From positions 4,821,786 to 4,885,785 of the forward strand of contig NZ_JAGIOO010000001.1 in NCBI RefSeq assembly GCF_017876755.1: DNA of 64,000 bases, given 5' to 3'. This DNA is from Crossiella equi. Its GTDB lineage: Bacteria > Actinomycetota > Actinomycetes > Mycobacteriales > Pseudonocardiaceae. The stretch's first letter is position 1. The number at the start of each line of letters is the position of its first letter. The notes below the pieces were generated by a model, which made no database searches, was not told where the DNA came from, and saw only the letters and a program-made list of their open reading frames with translations. Made by a program: the position numbers and the translations under genes. Shown piece after piece: positions 52,692 to 61,326 of the stretch.

Positions 52692-52706
52692 GTAAACACT
52701 GTTCAC
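52692..52706. promoter_or_regulatory. Operator half-site pair 1 for the TetR regulator
   Basis: GTAAACACTGTTCAC, a 7-1-7 dyad with one mismatch, about 19 bp upstream of tetR. Confidence 0.6.
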
Positions 52707-52731
52707 TCTCGCCTAGGTTAAAGGGCGGCTA

Positions 52732-52746
52732 GTTAACACCGTTTAC
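52732..52746. promoter_or_regulatory. Operator half-site pair 2 for the TetR regulator
   Basis: GTTAACACCGTTTAC, the same 15-bp form (GTnAACACnGTTnAC) as site 1, placed exactly 40 bp downstream of it. This is close to four helical turns. Confidence 0.6.
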
Positions 52747-52814
52747 TGATCTGTCGTTCCAGAGCACCGTAGCCGCTGGCTACGCCTGCCGACCAGTTCG
52801 CCGGAGGACCGGAG

Positions 52815-55010
52815 ATGTTCGTTTCCTGGGGATCGGTGGTGCACCGCCGCCGCTGGGTGGTGCTGGTCGCCGCCCTCCTGCTGACCGTGCTCGGAGGCGC
52901 CTGGGGCAGCGGGGTCTTCGACAAGCTCACCCAGGGTGGCTACGAGGACCCGAACAGCCAGGCGATCACCGCGGTCAAGACCATGGACGCCGCGCTCGGG
53001 CGCCAGTCCGGCGACGTCGTGGTGATCTACGAGGCCCCGGCCGGCGGCACGATCGACGACCCGGCGCTCGGGCAGAAGATCAACGCCAAGCTCGCCGAGC
53101 TGCCCAGCTCCGAGGTGAGCAAGGTCGTCTCCTACTGGATGATCCCGGACCCGCAGATGCGGGCCGCGTTCGCCGACAAGGAGCACAAGAAGGGCCTCGC
53201 GGTGATCACCATGACCGCGGGTGACGACTCCAACAAGGCGATCCAGTCCTACGAGAAGATCAAGGACAAGTTCGCCGTCGACGGCGTGACGAGCCAGGTG
53301 GGCGGCCTCGCGCCGACCGGCGCGGAGATCAACGACATCTCCCAGCGGGACCTGCTCAGCGCCGAGCTCGTGGCGCTGCCGATCACCCTGATCCTGCTCG
53401 TGCTGATCTTCGGCGGCCTGGTCGCCGCCTCGCTGCCGGTGCTCGTGGGCGGTCTGTCCATCCTCGGCGCGCTCGGTGTGCTGAACGTGTTGACCAACTT
53501 CGTCGACGTGAACACCTTCGCGGTCAACGTGGCCAGCCTGCTTGGCCTCGGCATGGCCATCGACTACGGCCTGTTCATGGTCGGCCGCTTCCGCGAGGAG
53601 CTGGCGGCGGGCCGCGAGCCGAACGAGGCCGTGCGCCGCACCGTCGCCACCGCGGGCCGCACCGTCGCGTTCTCGGCGACGCTGCTGGTCATCGCCCTGG
53701 CCGGGCTGTTGCTGTTCCCGCAGGGCTTCCTGCGCTCGGTCAGCTACGGCGGCATGGCCTCGGTCGCGGTCGCCGCGCTGGTCTCGCTGACGCTGCTGCC
53801 CGCGCTGCTCGCCGTGCTCGGCCGCCGGGTGGACAAGCTGGGCTTGCCGTGGCGCAAGGGCAAGACGAAGACCGCGGACGAGGAGGGCAAGGGCTGGCGG
53901 AAGCTGGCGCTCGCCGTCATGAAGCGGCCGGTCGTCGTCTCAGTGCCGATCATCGCGGTGCTCGTGCTGCTCGGCTCGCCGTTCCTCGGCGCCAGCTTCG
54001 GCGAGGTCACCGAGAAGGTGCTGCCCGAGGGCAACCAGATCCGGGTCACCACCGAGACGCTCAACAAGGACTTCCCGTCGGTCAGCAAGGACGCCGCGCA
54101 GATCGTGCTGCAGGGCAAGGACGGCCAAGCCCCGAGCCAAGCGGCCGTGCAGCAGTTCATCGGGGACGTCGGCAAGGTCGACGGCGTCACCAACGTGCAG
54201 CCCTCCGGCGCGGCCAAGGACGTCGTGGGGCTGACCGCGAAGCTGCCCGGCGACGTGCTCGGCCAGGACGCCAAGGACGCGGTGAAGAAGATCCGCGCCC
54301 TGACCCCGCCCGACGGCACCCAGGTGCTGGTCGGCGGCATCAGCGCCCGCGTCTCGGACAGCCTGGACGCGATCGCGGACGGCCTGCCCTGGATGATCCT
54401 GGTCATCGTCGGCGCGACCCTGGTGCTGATGTTCCTCGCCTTCGGCTCGGTGCTGCTGCCGGTCAAGGCCGTGGTGATGAGCGCGCTCAGCCTCTCCGCC
54501 ACCTTCGGCGTCCTGACCTGGGTGTTCCAGGACGGGCACGGCGCGAGCCTGCTCGGCGTCTCGCCCGGGCCGCTGGAGGCGGGCATCGTGGTGCTGATGG
54601 CCGCGCTGGTGTTCGGCCTGTCCACCGACTACGAGGTCTTCCTCATGTCCCGCATGGTCGAGGCCAGGGCCAAGGGCGCGAGCAGCGAGGAGGCGGTGGC
54701 CACCGGACTGGTGCGCACCGGCCGGGTGATCAGCTCGGCGGCGATCCTGCTCATCATGGTGACCGGTGCCTTCGCCTTCGCCGACATCGCGATCATGCGC
54801 TTCGTCGGGGTCGGCATGATCCTGGCGCTGGCCCTGGACGCCACCGTGGTGCGCATGCTGCTGGTGCCCGCCGTGCTCAAGCTGCTCGGCAACGCCGCCT
54901 GGTGGGCCCCCGGCCCGCTGCGCAGGCTGCAGCAGCGGGTGGGCATCCACGAGGGCGAGGACGTCGAGGAGGACGCGCCCAAGTCCCGGGAGCCCCAGCC
55001 CGTCGGCTGA
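52815..55010 (+). CDS. MMPL family transporter
   Basis: A 731-residue RND-type membrane transporter of the MMPL family, which exports lipids or drugs in actinobacteria. It has two halves, each with a large extracytoplasmic loop and five to six helices: about 180-370 and 520-705. The conserved SLLGLGMAIDYGLFMVGRFREEL and its repeat ALVFGLSTDYEVFLMSRMVEA carry the proton-relay Asp-Tyr pairs. GGAGGA precedes ATG 52815. It is divergent from tetR. Confidence 0.94.
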   Translation: MFVSWGSVVHRRRWVVLVAALLLTVLGGAWGSGVFDKLTQGGYEDPNSQAITAVKTMDAALGRQSGDVVVIYEAPAGGTIDDPALGQKINAKLAELPSSEVSKVVSYWMIPDPQMRAAFADKEHKKGLAVITMTAGDDSNKAIQSYEKIKDKFAVDGVTSQVGGLAPTGAEINDISQRDLLSAELVALPITLILLVLIFGGLVAASLPVLVGGLSILGALGVLNVLTNFVDVNTFAVNVASLLGLGMAIDYGLFMVGRFREELAAGREPNEAVRRTVATAGRTVAFSATLLVIALAGLLLFPQGFLRSVSYGGMASVAVAALVSLTLLPALLAVLGRRVDKLGLPWRKGKTKTADEEGKGWRKLALAVMKRPVVVSVPIIAVLVLLGSPFLGASFGEVTEKVLPEGNQIRVTTETLNKDFPSVSKDAAQIVLQGKDGQAPSQAAVQQFIGDVGKVDGVTNVQPSGAAKDVVGLTAKLPGDVLGQDAKDAVKKIRALTPPDGTQVLVGGISARVSDSLDAIADGLPWMILVIVGATLVLMFLAFGSVLLPVKAVVMSALSLSATFGVLTWVFQDGHGASLLGVSPGPLEAGIVVLMAALVFGLSTDYEVFLMSRMVEARAKGASSEEAVATGLVRTGRVISSAAILLIMVTGAFAFADIAIMRFVGVGMILALALDATVVRMLLVPAVLKLLGNAAWWAPGPLRRLQQRVGIHEGEDVEEDAPKSREPQPVG

Positions 55011-55013
55011 TCG

Positions 55014-55029
55014 TGATTCACGTGAAACA
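55014..55029. other. parS-like site 5
   Basis: TGATTCACGTGAAACA, one mismatch from the parS palindrome (T to A). It lies in the 25-bp gap between the convergent MMPL and DyP genes, about 28 kb from the main parS pair. Confidence 0.75.
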
Positions 55030-55035
55030 GCTGCG

Positions 55036-56283
55036 CTAACGGAACAACGACGACCCCAACGGCCGGTCCGGTGAGAACCCGGGCAGCACCAGGAAGGTGC
55101 CGGAGGCCGTTGGGGTCGCGTACTTCATCAGCGCGTCGCCCTCGTCCAGCCGGTGCTGCGTGGCCACGAACGTCCGCAGGTCCCGCTGAAAGCTGATGAA
55201 CAGCAGGCCGCGGTCCTCCGGGCCGTCGTCGTAGCTGTACGAGCGGCGCAGCATCAGCCCGGAGCCCGAGGTCAGCGGGTGCGCGCGCCGCACGTGCGAG
55301 TCGGCGGGCACCAGGTACTCCCCGTCCGCGGACTTCGCGGTGAGGTCGACCTCGGCGTCCGGGCCGCCGCCGGACAGCGGCTCGGAGGTGTCCCGGCGCC
55401 TGCCGAACACCTCCTCCTGCCGGGCCAGTGGCTGGGCCAGGAAGCCGGGCACGTCCAGCCGCAGGCGCCGCACGACCGCGATGGTCGCGCCGCTGTCCAG
55501 CCAGACCTCCTCGTTGAGCTCCTTGTCCCCGCGCGGCACCACGATGCCGTCGGTGAAGCCGAAGATGTTGCGGGCCGCGCCGTCCGGGCGGGCCGCGCCC
55601 CGGAACGCGGTCTGCCGCCAGCGCGAGCGCAGGTCCAGGCCGCGCAGCAGCTCGGTGACCGCGAGCGAGACCACCATCGGGTCGGTCGCGCAGACCTGGA
55701 GCAGCAGCTCACCGCCCCGGTGCTCGTCCTTGACCTGCTCCCGCGCGAACCGGGGCAGGTCGGCGCTGCCAGGCAGGTCCTTGCCCAGGCCCGCGACGAC
55801 CTTCGGGCCGATGCCCACCGTGACGGTCAGGTCGCCCGGCTCCAGCCCGGCCAGCGCGGGGCTGACCGCGGTGCTCTCCTCCGGTACCCGGGGGGCCGGG
55901 GCAGGGCCGGTGTGCGGGGCCGCGGTGGCCACCGGGTCGGCCGGTTCGCCGCTCGGGCCGGGCGGCAGCAGCGCGTCCGGGCCCCGCACCCCGGCCTGCG
56001 GGCGCGGGGCGGCGCCGGTCAGCGCGGTGATCCGCTCGCCGAGGGTGTGCAGCAGCTCGGGCCAGTCCGCGCCCGGGGCGTCCCACACCGACAGGTCGCA
56101 GTGGCGCTGCGCGGTGGCGGGGCTGGCGACGCCCGCCTGGTGCACGCCGTGCACGAGCGGGCGGGGGTCCGGTTCGGGGCTCGGACCGCGGTCCGGCGGG
56201 CGGCACCCGGCGGCGAGCAGACCGGTGGCGCCGAGGCCGAGCAGCAGGCCTCGGCGGGACAGCGGGAGCGTCACGGTGCGCAT
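55036..56283 (-). CDS. Dyp-type heme peroxidase, Tat-exported lipoprotein
   Basis: A 415-residue DyP peroxidase. The N-terminus LSRRGLLLGLGATGLLAAGC has both a twin-arginine motif and a lipobox, so the folded, heme-loaded enzyme is probably anchored outside. The DyP signature is FGFTDGIVVPRG, the likely proximal His is in DSHVRRAHP and the Arg is in LRRSYSY. It resembles EfeB-type enzymes, though no efeU/efeO gene is near. The Pro-rich stretch after the signal (about 95-150) is longer than usual. The start is ATG 56283. Confidence 0.92.
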   Translation of the reverse strand: MRTVTLPLSRRGLLLGLGATGLLAAGCRPPDRGPSPEPDPRPLVHGVHQAGVASPATAQRHCDLSVWDAPGADWPELLHTLGERITALTGAAPRPQAGVRGPDALLPPGPSGEPADPVATAAPHTGPAPAPRVPEESTAVSPALAGLEPGDLTVTVGIGPKVVAGLGKDLPGSADLPRFAREQVKDEHRGGELLLQVCATDPMVVSLAVTELLRGLDLRSRWRQTAFRGAARPDGAARNIFGFTDGIVVPRGDKELNEEVWLDSGATIAVVRRLRLDVPGFLAQPLARQEEVFGRRRDTSEPLSGGGPDAEVDLTAKSADGEYLVPADSHVRRAHPLTSGSGLMLRRSYSYDDGPEDRGLLFISFQRDLRTFVATQHRLDEGDALMKYATPTASGTFLVLPGFSPDRPLGSSLFR

Positions 56284-56410
56284 TGTCCCGCCACGCGACG
56301 GCCACTCCCGGTGAGCGCGCGGCAATGTCGCCCGACCGTGGTCCACCTTCGGGTGAGCCTGCGGCGGTAAGGGGATTTCCGGTCTCGCGCGCCCCTAGGA
56401 TTCCTGCGCT

Positions 56411-57745
56411 GTGCGAGCCGTAATCCAGCGCGCCGCCGGTCTGCTCGCGGTTCTCGTGCTCGGCTCCGGATGTGCCACTGCCACCTCCGAGGAAAGCCCG
56501 GTCCGCCCGGCCACCGACGGCCCGACCACCATCCGGGTGCCCCAGGACGCGCCCACGATCCAGGCTGCCGTCGACTCGGCGCGCGCCGGTGACCTCGTCC
56601 TGGTCTCCCCCGGCGTCTACCGCGAGTCCGTGCAGGTCAAGCGGCCCAACGTGGTGCTGCGCGGCACCGAGCGGAACACCGTGGTGATCGACGGCGAGGT
56701 GCGCCGGGCCAACGGGATCACGGTGACCGCGCCGGGCGTGGCGGTGGAGAACCTGACCGTGCGCAACCACACCCTCAACGGCGTGCTGGTCACCGGCATG
56801 TCCGACGTGAACGGCGGCGTGGCGCGCGGCAGCACCGGCTACCGGCGGCTGGACACCACAACCTTCCCGCCGCTCCAGGGCTTCCGCGTCTCCTACGTGA
56901 CGGCCAGCAACAACGCCCTGTACGGCATCTACGCCTTCGACGCCCGGCACGGCGTGATCGAGCACAACTACGCCTCCGGCAGCGCGGACTCCGGCATCTA
57001 CGTCGGCCAGTGCAAGCCCTGCCACATCGTGGTGCGGGACAACGTGATGGAGCGCAACGCGGTCGGCTACGAGGGCGCCAACTCCTCCACCGCGATGTAC
57101 GTGCTGCGCAACCGCATCGTGGCCAACCGGGTCGGCCTGACCTCCAACTCCGACTACCAGGAGGCACTGGTCCCGCAGGAGGACGCGGTGTTCCTGGGCA
57201 ACCTGGTCGGCGGCAACGCCGAGCCCGCCTCCCCCGCGCAGGCCGACGGTGGCTTCGGCATCGGCGTGGGCATCGCGGGCGGGGCCCGGAACCTGGTCTC
57301 GCGCAACCGGATCCTCGGGCACCCGGCGGCCGGGCTGGTGCTGACCTCCAGCGAGGACCTGCCGCCGCTGGGCAACCGGGTCGAGGGCAACGTGCTCACC
57401 GGCAACGGCGTGGACGTGGCCTACGCCGCCTCCGCCCGCGCGCCCGGGGCGGGCAACTGCCTGCGGGACAACACCCTTTCCGCCACCCAGCCCGCGCGGC
57501 TGGACCACTCGATGGCCTGCCCGCAGCCGGGCACCCCGCTGGCCGGTGTGCCCGCCCCCCGGGTGCCCGCGCCCAGGGGCATCTCCTTCCGCACGGTCGC
57601 GGCGCCGCCGCACCTGCCCAACCTCCCCTCGGCGGAGAGCGCGCCTCCGGCGCCCGTGCCCGCCGAGCTCGGTCCCGTCGACACCGACCGGATCGGGGTC
57701 CCCGACACCGCGTACCTCGCTGACTGCTCTGGAGTCCGACTGTGA
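56411..57745 (+). CDS. Right-handed beta-helix lipoprotein (NosD/pectate-lyase-like)
   Basis: A 444-residue lipoprotein (lipobox VLGSGC, Cys about 20). Residues 40-330 form repeated strands of a right-handed parallel beta-helix: IQAAVDSARAGDLVLVSPGVYRESV, NGITVTAPGVAVENLTVRNHTLNGVLV, NNALYGIYAFDARHGVIEHNYASGSADSGIYVGQ. It ends with a Pro-rich tail. It resembles periplasmic copper-binding NosD and related carbohydrate-active folds, but no copper gene is nearby, so the substrate is open. TAGGAT (56397-56402) could be a -10. Its stop overlaps the next gene. Confidence 0.85.
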   Translation: MRAVIQRAAGLLAVLVLGSGCATATSEESPVRPATDGPTTIRVPQDAPTIQAAVDSARAGDLVLVSPGVYRESVQVKRPNVVLRGTERNTVVIDGEVRRANGITVTAPGVAVENLTVRNHTLNGVLVTGMSDVNGGVARGSTGYRRLDTTTFPPLQGFRVSYVTASNNALYGIYAFDARHGVIEHNYASGSADSGIYVGQCKPCHIVVRDNVMERNAVGYEGANSSTAMYVLRNRIVANRVGLTSNSDYQEALVPQEDAVFLGNLVGGNAEPASPAQADGGFGIGVGIAGGARNLVSRNRILGHPAAGLVLTSSEDLPPLGNRVEGNVLTGNGVDVAYAASARAPGAGNCLRDNTLSATQPARLDHSMACPQPGTPLAGVPAPRVPAPRGISFRTVAAPPHLPNLPSAESAPPAPVPAELGPVDTDRIGVPDTAYLADCSGVRL

Positions 57746-58467
57746 AACCCCGCCGGGTTCGGCTGGTGGCCGCCATCATCGTGTTCGCGCTGATCCTCGT
57801 GCCGGTGGTGAGCGTGCTGATGAGCTGCGCCCGTCCCGACGCGATGCCGCGCGAGCTGAACACGACGGAGGCCGAGCGCCTGGCGCTGGTGCGCTTCGTC
57901 AACTACGAGTCCCGCACGGCCTCGGTGACCGCCTCGGTGCCCAGCTCGGCGGGCAAGCTCGTGCTGGACGGACGTGTGGACTTCGTCGAGCACGTCGGCT
58001 ACATGACCATGCGCACCGAGGGCCGCACCGACGCGGGCTCGGCCGGGCTGCTCCAGTGGAACCCGAAGAAGCTGGCCTTCCGCCAGGGCACCGGCCAGCA
58101 GGCGGTCGACCCGGCGCCGGACGCGGACTGGGCGCTGCGGCCGCTGGGCCGGGCGGGCTCGGACCTGGACACCGCGCTGATGCTGCTGGTCAACTTGGCG
58201 CAGGACCGCCCGGACAACGCGCAGCTGTTGCAGCAGAGCAGCGCCCGGTGGCTGCGTGAGGACAAGGTCGGCGACACCCGAGTGGACGTGTTCGAGGGCC
58301 CGCAGAAGCCGGGCCAGGACGCCGCGGGCCGCCTGCGCTACTGGGTCGGCGGGGACGGCAGGCTGCACCGGCTGGAGGCCCGCATCGGTGCCCGCGAGGA
58401 GGTCGCGGTGATCGACTTCCGCCAAGGCGCGGCCCCGATCACGCCCATCCCGGCGATCCGGGCTTGA
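57742..58467 (+). CDS. Membrane-anchored exported protein of unknown function
   Basis: A 241-residue protein with an N-terminal hydrophobic anchor (about 8-27, followed by a Cys in LMSCARP) and an exported domain with VRFVNYESRTASVTASVPSSAGKLVLDGRVDFVEHVGYM and a late ARIGAREEVAVIDFRQG. The overall strand pattern recalls LppX/LolA-type lipid-carrier folds, but that is only a guess. The GTG start overlaps the beta-helix gene stop by four bases, so the two products are made together. Confidence 0.72.
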   Translation: MKPRRVRLVAAIIVFALILVPVVSVLMSCARPDAMPRELNTTEAERLALVRFVNYESRTASVTASVPSSAGKLVLDGRVDFVEHVGYMTMRTEGRTDAGSAGLLQWNPKKLAFRQGTGQQAVDPAPDADWALRPLGRAGSDLDTALMLLVNLAQDRPDNAQLLQQSSARWLREDKVGDTRVDVFEGPQKPGQDAAGRLRYWVGGDGRLHRLEARIGAREEVAVIDFRQGAAPITPIPAIRA

Positions 58468-58501
58468 CCCTGACGCGGCGTCAGGTCCTACCGTCGGCTC
58501 C
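58464..58501 (+). promoter_or_regulatory. MerR-type operator and leaderless promoter
   Basis: -35 TTGACC (58464-58469) and -10 TACCGT (58489-58494) are 19 bp apart, the long spacing bound by MerR regulators. The perfect 17-bp palindrome CCTGACGCGGCGTCAGG (58469-58485) fills the spacer. Seven bases after the -10 comes the GTG start, so the mRNA is probably leaderless. Confidence 0.88.
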
Positions 58502-59251
58502 GTGAACGGGGAGAACGCTCGCTGGAGCGTCGGAGAGCTGGCGCGGTCGACTGGGCTGACGGTCCGCACGCTGCACCACTACGACCAGATCGGGCTGGTG
58601 GTGCCGAGCGAGCGGACCTCGGCCGGGCACCGCCGCTACACCCCGGCCGACCTGCGCCGCCTGTACCGGGTGCGCGCGCTGCGCTCCTTCGGGCTCTCGC
58701 TGGAGGACATCGGCGGCACGCTCGCCGGGGCGGCCGACGACCCGGCCGTGCTCCGCGAGGTGCTGGCCGACCAGTTGGGCCAGCTCGACGCCCGGGTGCG
58801 CGAGGCCGAACGCCTGCGCGACCAGGTGCGCTCGATGCTGGACGTGCTGGACGGTGCGGCCACCCCGGCCGCCGAGGACTTCCTGCAGATCCTGGAGCAG
58901 ATGACCATGTTCGAGAGCTACTACACACCGGAGCAGCTGGACCAGCTGGCGCGGCGGCGGGCGGAGATCGGCGAGGAGAGCATCCGGGCGGCCGAGGCCG
59001 AGTGGCCGAGGCTGTTCGCCGAGGCGGAGGCACTGGTCGCGGGCGGTGCGTCGCCGGTCGACCCGCGTGCGGTGCGCCTGGTGGCCCGGATGGACGAGCT
59101 GATCGAGGCCTTCCACGGCGGTGACGAGGGCATCAAGGCCGCCTACTGCGCGATGTGGGCGGAGCAGGGTGAGCGGCTGCGCGCGCAGCGGGGCGGGCCC
59201 TCCGACGAGGCGATGGCCTTCATCGACGCGGTCCGGGCCGCCCGCGCCTGA
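58502..59251 (+). CDS. MerR family regulator with TipAS-like ligand domain
   Basis: A 249-residue regulator. The N-terminal winged helix (about 8-75) has WSVGELARSTGLTVRTLHHYDQIGLVVPSERTSAGHRRY. A coiled coil and then a TipAS-type domain follow (about 140-245, with TMFESYYTPEQLDQLARRR and LIEAFHGGDEGIKAAYCAMW). TipA-like proteins activate transcription on binding thiopeptides or other drugs. The operator at 58469-58485 sits in its own promoter, so it is autoregulated. No other target gene in this window has the same operator. Confidence 0.92.
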   Translation: MNGENARWSVGELARSTGLTVRTLHHYDQIGLVVPSERTSAGHRRYTPADLRRLYRVRALRSFGLSLEDIGGTLAGAADDPAVLREVLADQLGQLDARVREAERLRDQVRSMLDVLDGAATPAAEDFLQILEQMTMFESYYTPEQLDQLARRRAEIGEESIRAAEAEWPRLFAEAEALVAGGASPVDPRAVRLVARMDELIEAFHGGDEGIKAAYCAMWAEQGERLRAQRGGPSDEAMAFIDAVRAARA

Positions 59252-59271
59252 GGGCAACCGGTGGGGACAGC

Positions 59272-59369
59272 TGTGGACAACTGGGGACCAGTTGTGGAGA
59301 ACCATGTTCGAAGCTTGCTCCCGCCGAGTGAATATTGCTGCCCTGACCAGCAAAAAGCGGTTATCCACA
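59272..59369. other. DnaA-box cluster outside oriC
   Basis: TGTGGACAA (59272-59280, full consensus on the minus strand), TGTGGAGAA (59293-59301, one mismatch) and TTATCCACA (59361-59369, full consensus). The dyad ACAACTGG-GGA-CCAGTTGT (59277-59295) joins the first two. The stretch between is less GC-rich than its surroundings. It lies in the 200-bp gap before the DUF2339 gene. Confidence 0.6.
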
Positions 59370-59451
59370 GAACCGTCGCGCCCACTTTGTAACGTGGACT
59401 GAGTAGTCACACGGATCCACAAAAGCTGTGTCCGGGCCCACCCTGTGTGGC

Positions 59452-61326
59452 ATGACCTCATCTCAGGTGCTCCGGGTGGCCCAGGAACTGCGGGACATGG
59501 GCCTGCGGCTGCAGGCGCTGGACGCGGAGCTGAGGGCTGCCACCGACGAGGGACCGGCCCAGGGCGAGACGGCGCAGGCTCCGGCCGGGATGGCCACTCC
59601 GGTGCCGTCCGTGCCGCTGCCGCTGCCGGTGGCCCCGCCGCCGGTGCCGGTGCAGTTCACGGGCCCCTCGCAGTTCCCGGGCCCAGTGCCGACCACGGGC
59701 CCAGTGCCGACCACGGGCCCAGCGCCGGTCGTGGGGCCGCCCGCGCCGCCGCCCGGCTGGGCGCCGTGGCAGCCGCCCCCGCCGCCGGACCCCGAGGCCC
59801 GGCAGCGGCGCAACAGCCGGATCGTGGCCTGGGTCGGTGGTGCGGTCACGCTGCTCGGCATCGTGCTGCTGCTGGCCCTGGCCGTGCAGCGCGGGTACTT
59901 CGGCCCGGGCTGGCGCGTGCTCGGCGGGGCCGCGCTGGGCCTCGGGCTGATCGGCGGGTCGCTGCGCGTGCACGCCCGGCCCGGCGGCCTGACCACGGCC
60001 TACGCCCTGGCCGCGACCGGGTTCGCCACGCTGTTCCTGGACATCCTCGCGGCCACCTCGCTCTACACCTACCTGCCCGCCGAGGGCGGTCTGCTGCTCG
60101 GCCTGGCGGTGGCCGCGGCCGGTCTGCTGCTCGCGGTGAAGTGGGACGGCCAGGCGCTGGCGGTCGGCGTGGTGCTCGGCGCCGCGGTCTGCGCGCCGCT
60201 GCTGACGAAGTCGTTCACGCCGCTGCTGGTCGGCTTCCTCATGGTGCTGGCCGTGGCCGCCACGCCCGTGCAGCTGCGCAAGGACTGGTCCGGCCTGACC
60301 ATCGCGGCCGGGGTGCCCTCGTTGCTGGGCTCGGTGCTGGCCACCCTCCAGGCCCGGATCGGCGGGCAGGACGGGTACGCGGCCGTCGGGGTCGCCTTCG
60401 CGGCCGGGGTGCTGGCCATGGGCCTGGCCGGGCTGTCCGCGCGCCGCCGCCCGGCGGACCCGGCGCCGCTGGTGCTCGTGGTGACCGCCGCCGTGCCGCC
60501 GCTGCTGTCCGCGGTGCTGCTCACGCAGGTGCAGGCCACCCTCGCCGCGCTCGCCCTGGCCGCCGTCGCGTTCGGCTTCACCGCCGCCGTACGGGTGCTG
60601 ACCAGGAACTTCGCCCTTGCTACCGTCGCCGTTGGGCTGGTCGGCATATTCCAGGCGATCCTCACCTACACCGGCAGCGCGAGCCGGGCGGCGACCCTGC
60701 TCGGGGCCGCGCTGGCGCTCACCGGCCTCGCGGCCTGGCGCGGGCACAAGCTGCCGTTGTTCGGCGCGCTGGGCTACGGCCTGGCCGGGGTGTTCGCCGC
60801 GTTTGTGCACGACATCCCGGCGCACCTGCTGCTCCGGCCGCCGTACCGCCTGGCCGAGGTCCCGGTGACCGCGCCCGTGGCGGGTGCGCTGGTGGCCGCC
60901 CTCGCGGCGGCGCTGCCGCTGGTGGCGCACCGGCAGGGCTGGCTGCGGCCGCCGGACCGGGGCACGGACACCGCCCCGCTGTGGGTGTTGGCCGGGGTGG
61001 CCGGGCTCTACGGCACCGCGGGCTGCCTGGTCGGTGCGGGCCTGCTGGCCATGCCGGACCGGGACGGCTTCCTCGCCGGGCACGTGCTGGTGACGATCAT
61101 CTGGGCCGCGCTCGCGGTGGCGCTGCTGCTGCGCGGCATCCGGTCGGCGCACCTGCGGGTCACCGGCATGGTGCTGTTCGGCGTCACGGTGGCCAAGCTG
61201 ATGATCTTCGACCTGTCCGCGCTGGACGGGTTGCCCCGCGTGGTCGCGGTGCTCGGCTGCGGCCTGGTGCTCCTGCTGCTCGGCACCCGCTACGCGCGGC
61301 TGGTGGCTGAGGCCAAGCAGGACTAG
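59452..61326 (+). CDS. DUF2339 polytopic membrane protein
   Basis: A 624-residue protein. A short coiled N-terminus (about 1-30) and a Pro-rich linker with the tandem repeat PVPTTG are followed by about 15 closely packed hydrophobic helices filling residues 125-620. It matches the DUF2339 predicted membrane family, whose function is unknown. ATG 59452 is used, although a GTG at 59428 is in frame and no clear ribosome-binding site marks either. The preceding 200 bp hold a DnaA-box cluster. Its stop overlaps that of rbsD. Confidence 0.84.
   Translation: MTSSQVLRVAQELRDMGLRLQALDAELRAATDEGPAQGETAQAPAGMATPVPSVPLPLPVAPPPVPVQFTGPSQFPGPVPTTGPVPTTGPAPVVGPPAPPPGWAPWQPPPPPDPEARQRRNSRIVAWVGGAVTLLGIVLLLALAVQRGYFGPGWRVLGGAALGLGLIGGSLRVHARPGGLTTAYALAATGFATLFLDILAATSLYTYLPAEGGLLLGLAVAAAGLLLAVKWDGQALAVGVVLGAAVCAPLLTKSFTPLLVGFLMVLAVAATPVQLRKDWSGLTIAAGVPSLLGSVLATLQARIGGQDGYAAVGVAFAAGVLAMGLAGLSARRRPADPAPLVLVVTAAVPPLLSAVLLTQVQATLAALALAAVAFGFTAAVRVLTRNFALATVAVGLVGIFQAILTYTGSASRAATLLGAALALTGLAAWRGHKLPLFGALGYGLAGVFAAFVHDIPAHLLLRPPYRLAEVPVTAPVAGALVAALAAALPLVAHRQGWLRPPDRGTDTAPLWVLAGVAGLYGTAGCLVGAGLLAMPDRDGFLAGHVLVTIIWAALAVALLLRGIRSAHLRVTGMVLFGVTVAKLMIFDLSALDGLPRVVAVLGCGLVLLLLGTRYARLVAEAKQD

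Noticed and set aside
56411-57745. Copper-cluster NosD
   Set aside because: The beta-helix fold fits, but no nosZ, nosF, nosY or copper genes are near, so the specific name is not supported.
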